Shown: positions 21,586-31,700 of the stretch, piece by piece | Numbering within the stretch: position 1 is the first letter of the stretch | Layout: each line of letters begins with the position of its first letter | NCBI GenBank assembly: GCA_000934385.1 | Contig: KN880547.1 | Coordinates: forward strand, 1 to 64,000 | Length of the DNA stretch: 64,000 nucleotides | Origin: Cylindrobasidium torrendii FP15055 ss-10 | Taxonomy: Eukaryota; Basidiomycota; Agaricomycetes; Agaricales; Physalacriaceae | Direction of reading: 5' to 3' | Made by a program: the position numbers and the translations under genes | Notes under the pieces: model-generated | The model's database searches: none | Told to the model about the DNA's origin: nothing | The model's input: only the letters and a program-made list of their open reading frames with translations

Positions 21586-23499
21586 TCAGACCTCTTGCGG
21601 CACCTCCTCCTGGAGCGTCATCTCGTCGAAGTTGTCCAACAATTCGTTCAATGCAATTTCAGGGAAGTCTGCCTCCTCTTCACCCTCTGCGTCCGTCTCC
21701 TCAGCCGCCGCCTCATCGACGTCCATCGCATACTGCGCCTTCTTCGGCCCTCTAGACTTTGATCCCTTGTCGACGGCCATGTCTGACTCCTCGGCCTCTT
21801 TCTGCGCCTTGTAGAGGTTGATGGCTCCGCGCATCTCCTCGTCTTCCTCGATATCGCGCAAGAACATCTCGTAGTCTTCCTCGATCTTCTTCTGGTCACG
21901 ACCACCCAGCCTACCCACAACACCACGTCCACTGCCCGTCTCGCCCTCCTCGCCAGCCTCCTTTCCGATACTGCGTAGCTTCCAGTTCCTTGGCTTATTC
22001 TTCTTCCTACGGTTCGGGTATGTTTTCTTCACCAACATCACGTCTGGAATGTAGTCGCTCTTCAATGCAGCAAAGTCGTCCGAGTTGTAATTCGAATTCG
22101 TGAGGAAGTAACCGAGGACGTTGTCTCCGGGCTGCAGAATGGCGCCGAGGTGCGTCCGCGTGTGGAAAATTTGGGTTTGTTCACCTTGCGCCTCATAATC
22201 CATCATACCATCGTCGACCTCTGCTTTGCCAGAACGGAATGCGCCGTTGAGCGCAACCTGGGCATCCGCAAGGACGTACTTGCCGCGGGCACGACCATCA
22301 GGCTCGACATCCAGGACTGTAAACTCGACAAGGTCGGTCACACATGCGAGCGGATCGAACGGTGTGCGCCAGTAAACGGGGGAAGAGAGTTCCACTGTTT
22401 GCAGAGTCGCAGGGTCAAGGAGTTGAAGAGAGTTGCCGACACGAGTGCAAAGGGCGAGCGGGCTGATGTTGCTCAGCGAGCGGGCGAGTTTTGGCGGTAT
22501 GCAGACAAGATCCTCTTTGCATATAGGGATGATTTCGACAGAGTATGTATACTTGAAGGTCGCGGTGCTGGTGTGAATGTCGGACGACTGGATTTGTTCA
22601 GAAGATTTGGAGCTTCGGTTGATTCAGTACAATGTTTAGATGAGGGAAATGCGCGTACCGAATAGGAACAACACTACCAAGGAATTCGAGCATTTTGAGG
22701 GCATGGCTCCGGGAAGAGTAGAAGAAATCAAGACCATCTCGAACTTCCTTCACTGATATCGTATCCTTCTGCGCGCCGTGCTTGAGGATAAGCTGTTCGA
22801 GGTAGAGGAAGGTCCGTTTATGAGCAACTTTCTGTCGGACCTGCACCAGAGCTCTCCATGTGTTTTTCGCAGCAAGACGGGCGCAATCAGGACATTGACC
22901 ATACTGGACTAGGTATTCGATTTCGAACGTTTGCTCGAGAATGGTGTTGGTGAGAACCTAAAGCAGCGTTAGTATTTTTTTCTGCGGAAGGGGAGTGCGC
23001 ACCTCTTTTTGAATGGTGAGAGATACGCGTAACCGTTTGGAATGGGGTTCTGTCCAGATGAAATGCGCATCGGTGAGTCGGACTTTGTTCAGGCCTTTCA
23101 ACTTTTTCACACAGATTGCAAGGAGCTCGGCAGATTCAGGTCGTGCGATGACCCAAGCTTGTGGAGGCGCGAGAAAGCGTTCACAGTTTCTGCAGAAGTT
23201 GACAGACGCTAGGAAAATGTAAGGGAGAGTTACGAGACGAGCGCGATGGACGCACCTTGTTTGGGAATCCCCTCAGTGATGTCCACACTACCTGTGAGGA
23301 TTAGATTTGTGTCATTTTGCTGCGCGCCGAACAGACGCACGTATTCCGAAGGCAAGCTACACAAAGATTGGCAGAATTTGGTGTGATGGGTGTTCCTGCG
23401 AAGGGGTAAGAGACATAGAGTGATTCGCTCAAAGTACATGCCACAATCTGCGCATAGGACACGGTGCACGGCTGGCCCCGGGATGAATTCCATGGCCAT
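21586..23499 (-). CDS. NMD3: 60S ribosomal subunit export protein Nmd3
   Basis: Nuclear export adaptor that binds late pre-60S ribosomal subunits and links them to the Crm1 exportin. The start MAMEFIPGPAVHRVLCADCG holds the first CxxC pair. After short introns follow TPITPNSANLCVACLRNT and SVDITEGIPKQ, the conserved zinc-binding N-terminus. Later exons carry QYGQCPDCARLAAKNTWRAL (second zinc pair) and VRQKVAHKRTFLYLEQLI. The long last exon runs from FHTRTHLGAILQPGDNVLGY to an acidic tail with DADEAAAEET-like stretches and ends TLQEEVPQEV at 21586. The acidic/hydrophobic C-terminus (IALNELLDNFDEMTL) resembles a leucine-rich export signal. The first intron (23396-23441) begins with GC instead of GT. 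Confidence 0.93.
23396..23441 (-). other. GC-AG intron in NMD3
   Basis: The coding frame demands that the exon end after TGT-G and resume with GA-ACA-CCC (Cys-Gly-Thr-Pro, the conserved zinc motif). That places the donor at GCATGT and the acceptor at TTCGCAG, so this 46-bp intron has a GC donor. Confidence 0.7.
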
Positions 23500-23861
23500 G
23501 ATGAGGCGAGATGAAGGTCAGCGATGAAGATGAGTAAACGGGACCGATGACAAAAATTGTGATCGGAGAGATAAGATTAGATTCAATGTACCGGCGATAA
23601 ACACGTGGCAAACCAGCATCCTTGCTCGTTTTTGAACCGCCATCGTGAGATATGTTCTCTGACCGAAAACCCATTTTCTTCCCAATATTTATTGGTATGC
23701 GCTTAATGTGAGCTTCCAGCACTCTTCGACCTTCCTATCCGTGCATGCCGTTGACAGTAATGCGGCTTAAGACTCAAAAGGTATCAGAGCTTGCGCACTC
23801 CGTATCGCATTGAGAAGGTTTTACACTTGCTATACTGGTCTCTTCACTCCATGAAGTTTTG
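23500..23861. other. intergenic region between NMD3 and the FAD monooxygenase
   Basis: 362 bp between the start of NMD3 and the stop of the monooxygenase gene, both on the minus strand. It contains the NMD3 promoter and the monooxygenase 3' end. No further gene seen. Confidence 0.5.
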
Positions 23862-25428
23862 CTACTCTGCGAAGTCAAACGGTGCGTAGCTCCAAACGTA
23901 GCCACTATCTACGATCTTCCGGAATTTCTCCCTCCCCAAATCAGACATACTGTCAGCTTCATCGACGAGCTCTGGCGCATAAAGGTCGTATGCCTCCCCG
24001 GCAGTTCGTGAAGCACCGGAAATTCTGTACGCTGCCTCGCGCCGAGTATTGTCGTAGGCATGGACGGCCTCTGGGAGCGGCTTTGACAGAAGGGACGCAA
24101 GTACATAGGCGTCCTGTATAATGCAGTGAGCCAGGCAGGCGTCATGCAGCCGATCGACTTGCCTCAACCGCTTGGCCCGCTCCGGAACCTAGGTGAGGAC
24201 GCATTGCATGGGCCTGGGAGTCACCATTTGAGGCTCAACGAGTTACTACGAAGTGGGGCCATCACGTACCGAATCGCCCAGAAGAACAACTCGTGAACCA
24301 TCAGACACCCACTTGGACAAGTATGGCTCTACGACGAACAGAGGCATCCTGATGGGCTGGGGAATATGCTGTGATCGCGTAAGCTTCCATGTCAAGTGTT
24401 CGCTATGCTGATCACCTGCAACAGGAGCTGCACGTCGCGCTCCCAGCCGTCGAATGTGGCCAAGAGCTGGGAGTGACTCATGGCAGCGTTTGAATAAGGC
24501 TCTTGTACGAAGGCGACCACATTCAGAAATTTGCCTCGCGAAATCGGGTACATGATGACATGCTATGGCATTCGTCAGTCAAGCATTCGTCGAGTCAGGA
24601 AACCCGGGGCGGTAGTACCTTGTTCTTTCCCGCATATACGACACATCTGTCCAGTGCGATAGTATGTTCCTCGGACTGGATATCCTCCAACTGAATCAGA
24701 CCACGATAGACGCCATAACCCACGTATTTGGGATGCGCTAGCCCAGGGAACATCTGTCGTCTTACTGCAGAGCGGATGCCATCTGCGCCTACAAGCAAGT
24801 CCGCTTGTGCACTTCCACCGCTTGTGAAGCGCATCGTAACACCAGCGTTGGTTTCCTCGTACGTGTCAAGTCTATGGTTGGAGTAGCAGTTGCAGTTTGG
24901 ATTTTGGCTAACTGCGTCGAGCAGTATGCGCTGCAGATCTTGGCGACTGAGGCTGCTCATTGACGAGACTGAAAAGGAGGACATTCAGTGCGATTAGTAG
25001 TTGCAGCTGGATCAACGTACGAGCCCTCGTGAAGCTATGAATAGAATATCCCTCCTTCGAGTCGCTCTTGCGAAACTCCATCGAAATACCTGCTAACCGT
25101 TAGCTCGCTCTGAATGCGGGATTGAATCGCAAGTTACCGTTTTTATCATCCAACAAAGGGGAAACAATCTTCTTCATCTGCTCCCCCAACCCCATTCGCG
25201 CGAGGATTGACATAGGGCGGGGCCACATGCCCAAACCCAAACCCAACTCGCCAAATTCCTTTGATGCTTCATATACATCAATGCGGAGGTCGTTGTATCT
25301 TTGCCCAAGAGCGACGGCCAAAACAAGGCCAGCGATACCCCCTCCACTACATACACATCAGCTGGAATACTTTGAGCAATGTAGAAGCCATACACGATAG
25401 CGACACTTTGAACAGAGGCTTGAGACAT
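23862..25428 (-). CDS. FAD-dependent monooxygenase (salicylate hydroxylase-like)
   Basis: Predicted class A flavoprotein monooxygenase of the salicylate/p-hydroxybenzoate hydroxylase type, which hydroxylates aromatic or related substrates with NAD(P)H and oxygen. A first exon MSQASVQSVAIV joins across GTATGG...ATGTAG to GGGIAGLVLAVALGQ, the GxGxxG FAD motif. The DG motif reads LLVGADGIRSAVRRQMFPG. The second FAD motif, LLGDSAHAMRPHLGSGAGQA, is assembled across an intron after GDS. The last exon ends SGYVWSYAPFDFAE at 23862. About 400-430 residues and at least seven introns; one (24114-24162) has a GC donor. A TATATAAG box precedes the gene. It may serve secondary metabolism or aromatic degradation, but no cluster partners are adjacent. 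Confidence 0.85.
24114..24162 (-). other. GC-AG intron in the FAD monooxygenase gene
   Basis: The conserved stretch GSGAGQAVE-DAYVLASLL requires the exon to end GTT-GAG and resume GAC-GCC. The intervening 49 bp start GCAAGT and end ATACAG, the classical form of a GC-AG intron donor (AG|GCAAGT). Confidence 0.8.
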
Positions 25429-25490
25429 CGAATATTCGGATACGGTGAGGACAGAACGCAGGACGATGAAAAACGACTGCCCCAGTCTCT

Positions 25491-25498
25491 CTTATATA
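25491..25498 (-). promoter_or_regulatory. TATA box of the FAD monooxygenase gene
   Basis: TATATAAG on the minus strand, about 63 bp upstream of the ATG at 25428, followed by a pyrimidine-rich leader. Confidence 0.5.
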
Positions 25499-26352
25499 GC
25501 CGCGCATATGTCCCTTATTCACAACAAATAATTGGTTCTCACGCACCCCGTGGCTAGTGGGTGATCCTTGGCGTGACCGCCATATTCATAACCGTCTGGT
25601 ATAAACTCAGGTGCGCCGCTTGTAGGCTATTCTTCAGGGGATTTAACCGAGAAAAGTCATGTAGATACGCACATTTTAGGTCTGTGTGTATAATACGTTA
25701 CAGAAATCATAGCAGCAGCCATTTAAACGTGAACAGAAGGCTTGGAGGCACCAACTACTGTGTCTTTGGAAGGCTAAAATCCTGCGAGTATAGCCGACGG
25801 TGAGTCCAAACTGAGTATCTCATCTTCAATCTCGAGCAGAAGAAGTGATAGGGCTTCTGCATGCCATGCACTCGGGCTGAACGCCCATTGTGATCACATA
25901 ATCTTTTGAGGTCAGCGTCACTGATTTGACTAAGTAAGATAGGCTCACCACAGATATGAAAAAGATCCTTGTTAGTTCAGACACACTCTGTTGAATGGGA
26001 TCAAGAAGGTATTGAAAGTACACTTCTCATGTTGACATGAGGGCCATGCAGCACAGACTTTTAGTATTACCTGGCACGAATCGAGTCGCCAGGCAAAATA
26101 TTGCATCACGGCTGACAGCACGAAGAGAACAGTAGAAATACATATTTGCACGCTGGCCTGTATTGTACAGTGATACTCAGGCTGACAAAACGGCTCGTGA
26201 GTAGCGATAGTAGCAGCCAGTGGCTATAATTTCTATGCTGGGACACAATTTAATCTGCGGGGCTTAGTTAATCATTCTCACGAAAAAAAAACGTTTACTC
26301 TGACGGCCTACGCATACGGTCCCATTTCACTTCCTAGCGTAGGTCCGTCTTA

Positions 26353-26357
26353 TGTCA
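26353..26357. repeat. target-site duplication, left copy
   Basis: TGTCA directly before the LTR; the same five bases follow the other LTR at 36224-36228. Five bases is the usual size for this class of integrase. Confidence 0.85.
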
Positions 26358-26529
26358 TGTAAGAAAAACCTCCTTTCACGCAAAGACAGAACTTGAACAA
26401 CGTAGTTATTCAGTGCTGCGTAATGCGACAGTAGGAGGAAAAGAACTACTACTACGGGTAAGGTGATCGACGTATATAGCCGGAAGGTGGCGCAGTAGCG
26501 CCACGGTACATAACTACGATACCCTTACA
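26358..26529 (-). repeat. 3' LTR (172 bp)
   Basis: Identical by eye to the copy at 36052-36223. Ends TGTAAG/CTTACA form the expected short inverted repeat. It holds a 7-bp hairpin GTGGCGC-AGTA-GCGCCAC at 26487-26504 and a TATA-like CTATATAC on the minus strand. Confidence 0.95.
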
Positions 26530-26531
26530 TA

Positions 26532-26561
26532 CCCCCCAATTAGAATCTACCATAGATTCTA
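26532..26561 (-). other. polypurine run and adjacent hairpin
   Basis: On the minus strand the element ends TTGGGGGGTA directly before the 3' LTR, the expected position of the plus-strand primer. Immediately upstream lies a perfect 9-bp hairpin, TAGAATCTA at 26541-26549 and TAGATTCTA at 26553-26561 with a 3-base loop. Confidence 0.6.
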
Positions 26562-26583
26562 CAGAACAACTAGAATGTCAGTG

Positions 26584-28437
26584 TCAATTGTCCACCGCGG
26601 TCTCCATGGATGCGTCGGCGTGAGGAACATCGGGAAGGTCACTGGTCGGTTCAGCGTCCCCTAATTCGCCGCTGTCGGCCAGCGAGAAGTCGTCCTCGTC
26701 GGAGTCGACGATGAGGTTCAAGGAGGGGTCGATGTGCTGAAGTTGACGGCATACCGCACCTCCTTCGATGTGAATGGTGTTGATGGGCTTCCAACCGGCC
26801 GGGGGGGTCCAGAAGGAAAGCGGTTCGTCCGACGAGTAGCTGTCGTAGGTGTCCTTGAGCGCGAACTGGACCCAGGGGCGCTCGCCGTGAAGGAGAAGGC
26901 GTTTGTCGTCGAAGAAGTCTTCACCAGGGTGCTGTTCGTCGTAGCGATGAGTCACATATTCGAATACGCGCTCGTAGTGCCAGGTAGGCATTGGTACCAT
27001 AGCCTCTTGCTCTTCATCAGGCTCAATCCAAACTGCGTGGCCGAGCGAGGGGTAGCGCTGAAGGTAATCGTGGGCGGTCTGAAGCCGGGCGTGCTCCAAG
27101 AAGCGCCAGGCCTTTTGTTCGTCCTCGGGACCATGGCGTACTCGATATGCAATGGTGCGGCTGGCATATACCGCAGCGTGTCGCAGGTCGGTGTAGCGGA
27201 TGCCACTGCGATAGAGCGCGACTGCAATGGCCACGGTGTCGAGGGTGCCTGCCACGATGGTTGGTCGATGGTATCCGCCCTTCAGAATGCGGTTCGACGA
27301 CTCTGGACGATAATGAACGAATTCGGGGAGGGAGCGTGCCTTTTTCTTCCCATGGAGCGTCTCTAGGCGTCCATTGTGAGTGTCTATAGCGGAGGGGAAG
27401 GCCATCGGGACCGAGCAGAGGTAGCAAACGGTACGGATGAACTTGCTAACGTCTTCGGCGCCGAGGTTGGTGTACAGATTAGAGCTGGGGTCCCAAACGC
27501 GGGGGGAAGTGGCCATAATGAGCCAGAGGCCGAAAAGGCTGCTCTCGCACATGTCGAGGGAGGTATTGCCAGCCAAACCCGGGTCGAAGTGGTGCTCGGG
27601 TTCTTGGGGTCCACAGCTGACCCACGCGTAGGCCGCGAGCAGAGTGTAGCCAATGTTGCGCTCTAGGTCAAGGTTGAACAATGAATCGAAGCTGCCTTTG
27701 CCGTCCCGAATGATGTCCTTGATGGGAGAGGTGTAGCTCCCGGCCGTCTTGGCCCACTGGTAGGCAAGGGCCATTGGGGGATCGATTTTGTTCCATGCAG
27801 CGCGACGTGCTTGGGTGGCAAGGAAGTGGAGGCCGAATTTGCGAAGGTTGCGCCGCTCCTCAGGGAGTGCCGAATCGCGAGCTTCAATGACGAACTGGGC
27901 TACTTCGAGTATGGAGGCTGGGACCAAGCGGACGTTGATATCGGCGTCGCTGACCGTCCACTGGAAAGTGTTGTGTTTATCTCGTAACTTGCGGAGGGCG
28001 TTTCCGCCGTCCTTGTTGAAGTAAAAGACGTTGAACTGGTCGATGTAGACCACTTGATTGTGACCTGGAATGCCCGCGAGACGGATGTTACGTTCTTCGA
28101 TGTCATCGCCATAGGTGAAGGAGCCGAATACTAGGTCCTCCGGCGAGTCGTTGAACTTTGTGGCCACGATTTTCCCGTAAAGGTCAAGGGTAGCGTTTTT
28201 GATAGTGATGGTGGGCAGAAACATGGCCATGGGGTCGTCGGTGGCTGCGGAGGAGTCCTCTGGGGGATTCTGCGCTGCATACTCGTTGTCGACATTGACT
28301 GCGAGGTGCCGAACCTTTTCCTCGGCGGTGATGGCCGTGTGGTCAATGTCGTCGAAGTGCCGCTGTTCGAACGTAAGGTCGTCGTTCGTTACATCGTGAC
28401 GCTCCGGGTCGGCGGCGTGGTGGAATGGAGGATGCAT
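26584..28437 (-). CDS. retrotransposon ORF3, unknown protein in the env position
   Basis: An uninterrupted 617-codon frame between pol and the 3' LTR, in the same direction. It starts MHPPFHHAADPERHDVTNDD and ends ADASMETAVDN. I do not recognise it. There is no signal peptide, no convincing membrane anchor and no coiled coil, so it is not a typical envelope protein. The middle (residues about 170-450) looks like a folded, mostly helical domain with segments such as FGLHFLATQARRAAWNKID and NIGYTLLAAYAWVSCGPQ. The C-terminal 60 residues are acidic and Ser-rich (VDSDEDDFSLADSGELGD). Preservation of such a long frame in an intact element suggests a function in its life cycle. How it is expressed is unclear: the gap to pol is 274 bp, with a GTGAGT donor-like site at about 28540 on the minus strand. 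Confidence 0.75.
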   Translation of the reverse strand: MHPPFHHAADPERHDVTNDDLTFEQRHFDDIDHTAITAEEKVRHLAVNVDNEYAAQNPPEDSSAATDDPMAMFLPTITIKNATLDLYGKIVATKFNDSPEDLVFGSFTYGDDIEERNIRLAGIPGHNQVVYIDQFNVFYFNKDGGNALRKLRDKHNTFQWTVSDADINVRLVPASILEVAQFVIEARDSALPEERRNLRKFGLHFLATQARRAAWNKIDPPMALAYQWAKTAGSYTSPIKDIIRDGKGSFDSLFNLDLERNIGYTLLAAYAWVSCGPQEPEHHFDPGLAGNTSLDMCESSLFGLWLIMATSPRVWDPSSNLYTNLGAEDVSKFIRTVCYLCSVPMAFPSAIDTHNGRLETLHGKKKARSLPEFVHYRPESSNRILKGGYHRPTIVAGTLDTVAIAVALYRSGIRYTDLRHAAVYASRTIAYRVRHGPEDEQKAWRFLEHARLQTAHDYLQRYPSLGHAVWIEPDEEQEAMVPMPTWHYERVFEYVTHRYDEQHPGEDFFDDKRLLLHGERPWVQFALKDTYDSYSSDEPLSFWTPPAGWKPINTIHIEGGAVCRQLQHIDPSLNLIVDSDEDDFSLADSGELGDAEPTSDLPDVPHADASMETAVDN

Positions 28438-28711
28438 AGCCTTCCCACTGACGAAAGTGGTACGTAATGCAAATCGCTTCCTCTCTAAAGCCGCAGATGA
28501 GCATCTTCATGGCTGCGAATACTTCTGTTGGTCTACTCACCAGCTCCCCCCCCTCTCTTCGAAGAGCGGGGCGCGGCGGTCGGGGCATATCTGTCATTTC
28601 GCAAAGGCGGCATGACGGTTCTGACTCAGGCGGAGGAAAAATTTTTTGCTCCCCCAACTTAATGCGCCTGTAGCGCGATCGTAACATCCCAAACGGGGAT
28701 GGTGATCGGGT

Positions 28712-31700
28712 CTAATTATGGCGGGCCAGTCTTCGGGGCTGCGATGCCCCCTGGAGCTGTAGGTATGCGTCAAGAGCCTCCAAGGGCTTGCATACCTCGT
28801 ACGTCTCCCAAGTAGTGTCCCCGTCCGCCCAGCGGACCTGGAAGATCAAGGAGTCCACTCGCGGGCCATTCCACTGGTGGCCCAGTATCGACTCCACGAA
28901 TACCTCGTCGTCCTCTTGCCTGCCGAAGTCGTACGGTACAGGTTCCCTTCTCCCGGGGAACAAGGCGTCATCGCTTTCGACGTGTCTACGGAGTAGGCTA
29001 ACATGGAATACAGGGTGAATCCGCCGCGCCTCCAGACTAGGAGGAAGGGCTAACTTGTATGTACTGGTGTCAGGAAAGGCCTGGACAATCTCGAACGGTC
29101 CGATGAATTTAGGCGCTAGCTTCCGTGCCCTATCCTTGGGAAGATTAAGATTCTTGGTGGACAAGTAGACCTTAGCCCCCACGGCCAGCCCGGGGTCATC
29201 CTCTTTACGCCGTCGATTGGCATAGTGGGACTGGAAGACTCTGCTCGCTATGATTCCGTCGTGAGCCTCCGCCAGGAATCGCAAGGCCTGTCTGGCGTAT
29301 TGTCGTACCCCAGCCGGTGCTTCACCAAGCTGACTGGGCTCCTTAAGCATGCGAGGCATGTAGCCCCCGTTCAGTTCGAACGGTGCGTACCTAGCACCTC
29401 CCCTGATACTAGCGTTGATTGCAAACTCGGTGAGGTCCACCTTGCGTTTCCACTCCTTCTGAGCAGGCGATATTTCTATGCGCAAAATTTGGCTCACATC
29501 ACGTATCATACGCTCCGTGGAACCGTCGGTCTGAGGGTGAAAAGAAGTGGACATGAGCAACCGGGAGCCCAGCATGCGGTGTACTTCCTTCCACCACCGC
29601 GACGTGAATTTAGAATCCCTGTCGCTGACTATGGACGTGGGCAGCCCGTGTAGACGGACCACTTCCCTGATATATATCCACGACAGCTCAACCGCCGTGG
29701 TCTTGGTGCTCACCGGTATGAGGTGAACCATGCCCGTCATTCTACACATGACCACCCACAGGTAGTTATGACCGTCGGGCGTCGGGGGAAAGGGACCGAC
29801 AAAGTCCATGCTTATGGATTCCCATGGCCTCAACGGCACGGGAAGGGAGTGCAGCTTGCCAGAGGGCAGCTGGTAAGTAGCCTTGCCCTTCTGGCAGGGA
29901 ACGCAAGACGCGCAAAACTTGTCAATATCTTTAGCGATAGACGGCCACCAGTACCATCGACGCAGGTACTCAGAAGTCCGTTGCGGACCATAATGGCCCA
30001 CCACTCGGTGCGCCTCCTCAATGAGCGCGCCGCGTATAGTCCGTTCCCCCAGCTTCCCCTTAGGGACGCACAGCACTTGCACGCCATCCGGACGCACGTA
30101 CCATACCACCTGGTCCCGAAGCACGAAAGTGGGATTCCCATCTGGGTCCGCCAGCACTTTGGCCAGCAGGGGGTCGTCGGCCAGGTTATCACATACTGCC
30201 TGACGCAAGTCATCGTCAGGGAGGTCCATTCGAGCCTCCCCGCCGGTGGCGTCGATTAATTCCTGCAGTGGGAAGGTGCTGTACACGGACGACTGGGACT
30301 CGGTCTGAGAACCCTCAGCCGCTGCAGCCGCCATCGCCTCCGCTTCAATATCCCTGAGCTCAGCGTTCTCTTTCACTCGTCGGCTTCGCCGAACTTCTGC
30401 GGCAGCCAAGGCATTAATCTCAACGCCCTGCGCCTCTATCTCAGCCCGCCGGTCCAGTGGCAAGTCGTGGCCTTGTGGGTCGATACGGACATCCGCTCGT
30501 ACATACTCGTATGGGTCGTGGACATCGTCCGAGGTATCACTCTCGTAGTACCGTGACAAGCAATCAGCAATTTTATTGTTTTCGCCCTTGACATATCGAA
30601 TATCAAAGTCAAACCGCGCCAGGTAATCCATCCAGCGCATTTGCCGTGGAGACAGTGTCTTCTGAGTTTTAAAGAACTGCAGCGCTTCATGGTCAGTAAT
30701 GACATGAAACTTATACCCAATGAGCTTGTCCTCCCACTTGAGGAGGGCCTCCAATATGGCCAACGTCTCCAGCTCGTGGACACGATAGTTATGCTGAGCA
30801 GAAGTCAGCTTCTTGCTCATGAATCCTGCGGGGCGGCAAGAAAACCATTCCTTGCCTTGTCCAAGCATGGCCCCAACTCCCGTCACGGACGCGTCGCATA
30901 TAAGCCATATAGGCTCGTCGGCCGCGGGGTCGATGGGCTTGAGTGGCGGCGCGCGAAGGCAGATGCGCTTGATCTCCTCGAAACAGCGCTGGTGTAACGG
31001 GCGCCACACAAAACTGTGCGCATTCTGCATCATGGTCATTAGTGGGCCGGTGTACGCGCTGATGTCTGGTAGGAATGCCGCCAAGTAATTGACCATTCCC
31101 ACGAACCTTTGGATGTCATGGTATGTACGCGGAACCCGCCACTCCGCTACCTTGTTAAGCTTGTCGACATCGGCATGCAGCCCCACGTCGTCCACTCGGT
31201 AACCCAAGCAGTCAAGGTCGTCACTGTAGAGCTCGCATTTCACCGCCCTCAGGTAGAGCTTTTGGGCGCGCAGTCGCGACAGCACCTCCTTGAGATGCTG
31301 TTCATGTTCCTCAATCGAGTTGGAGTAAATGAAGATGTCGTCGAGGTATACGTGAACGCACACCCCAATCATATCGCGGAAGATGGCTGTCATGAGCCTC
31401 TGGAAGGTGGCAGGCGCGTTGCAGTCGCCTTGCTGCATGACTTGACTGAACAAGACATCAGTTATTGAGCGAAAGGCGGTCTTGGGAATATCTTGACCAA
31501 CTATACGTACTTGCTCATACGCGTCAGATAAATCGATCTTCGACCGATACCTAGCTCGCGCTACGTCCTCCCGGATGCGGTCCATATTGGGCAAGGGAGT
31601 AACATCCTTAAGTGTATTGTCGTTCCTCTGCCTCAAGTCAATAACAGTCCGCAAACGGCCGTCCTTCTTTTGTACGCACAGCAGAGGTGCAGCCTGTGTC

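Larger units (their letters stand above)
25429..26357. other. intergenic region between the FAD monooxygenase and the retrotransposon
   Basis: About 930 bp. A TATATAAG box for the monooxygenase lies on the minus strand at 25491-25498, about 63 bp before its ATG. No gene could be supported in the rest. The last five bases, TGTCA at 26353-26357, are the left target-site copy of the retrotransposon. Confidence 0.55.

Noticed and set aside
26584..28437. Calling retrotransposon ORF3 an envelope gene
   Set aside because: No signal peptide, no furin-like site, no fusion peptide and no membrane anchor are visible; position alone is not enough.
29225..30259. Plus-strand frames inside the pol region
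   Set aside because: Antisense to the integrase and RNase H coding sequence, which is supported by many conserved motifs.
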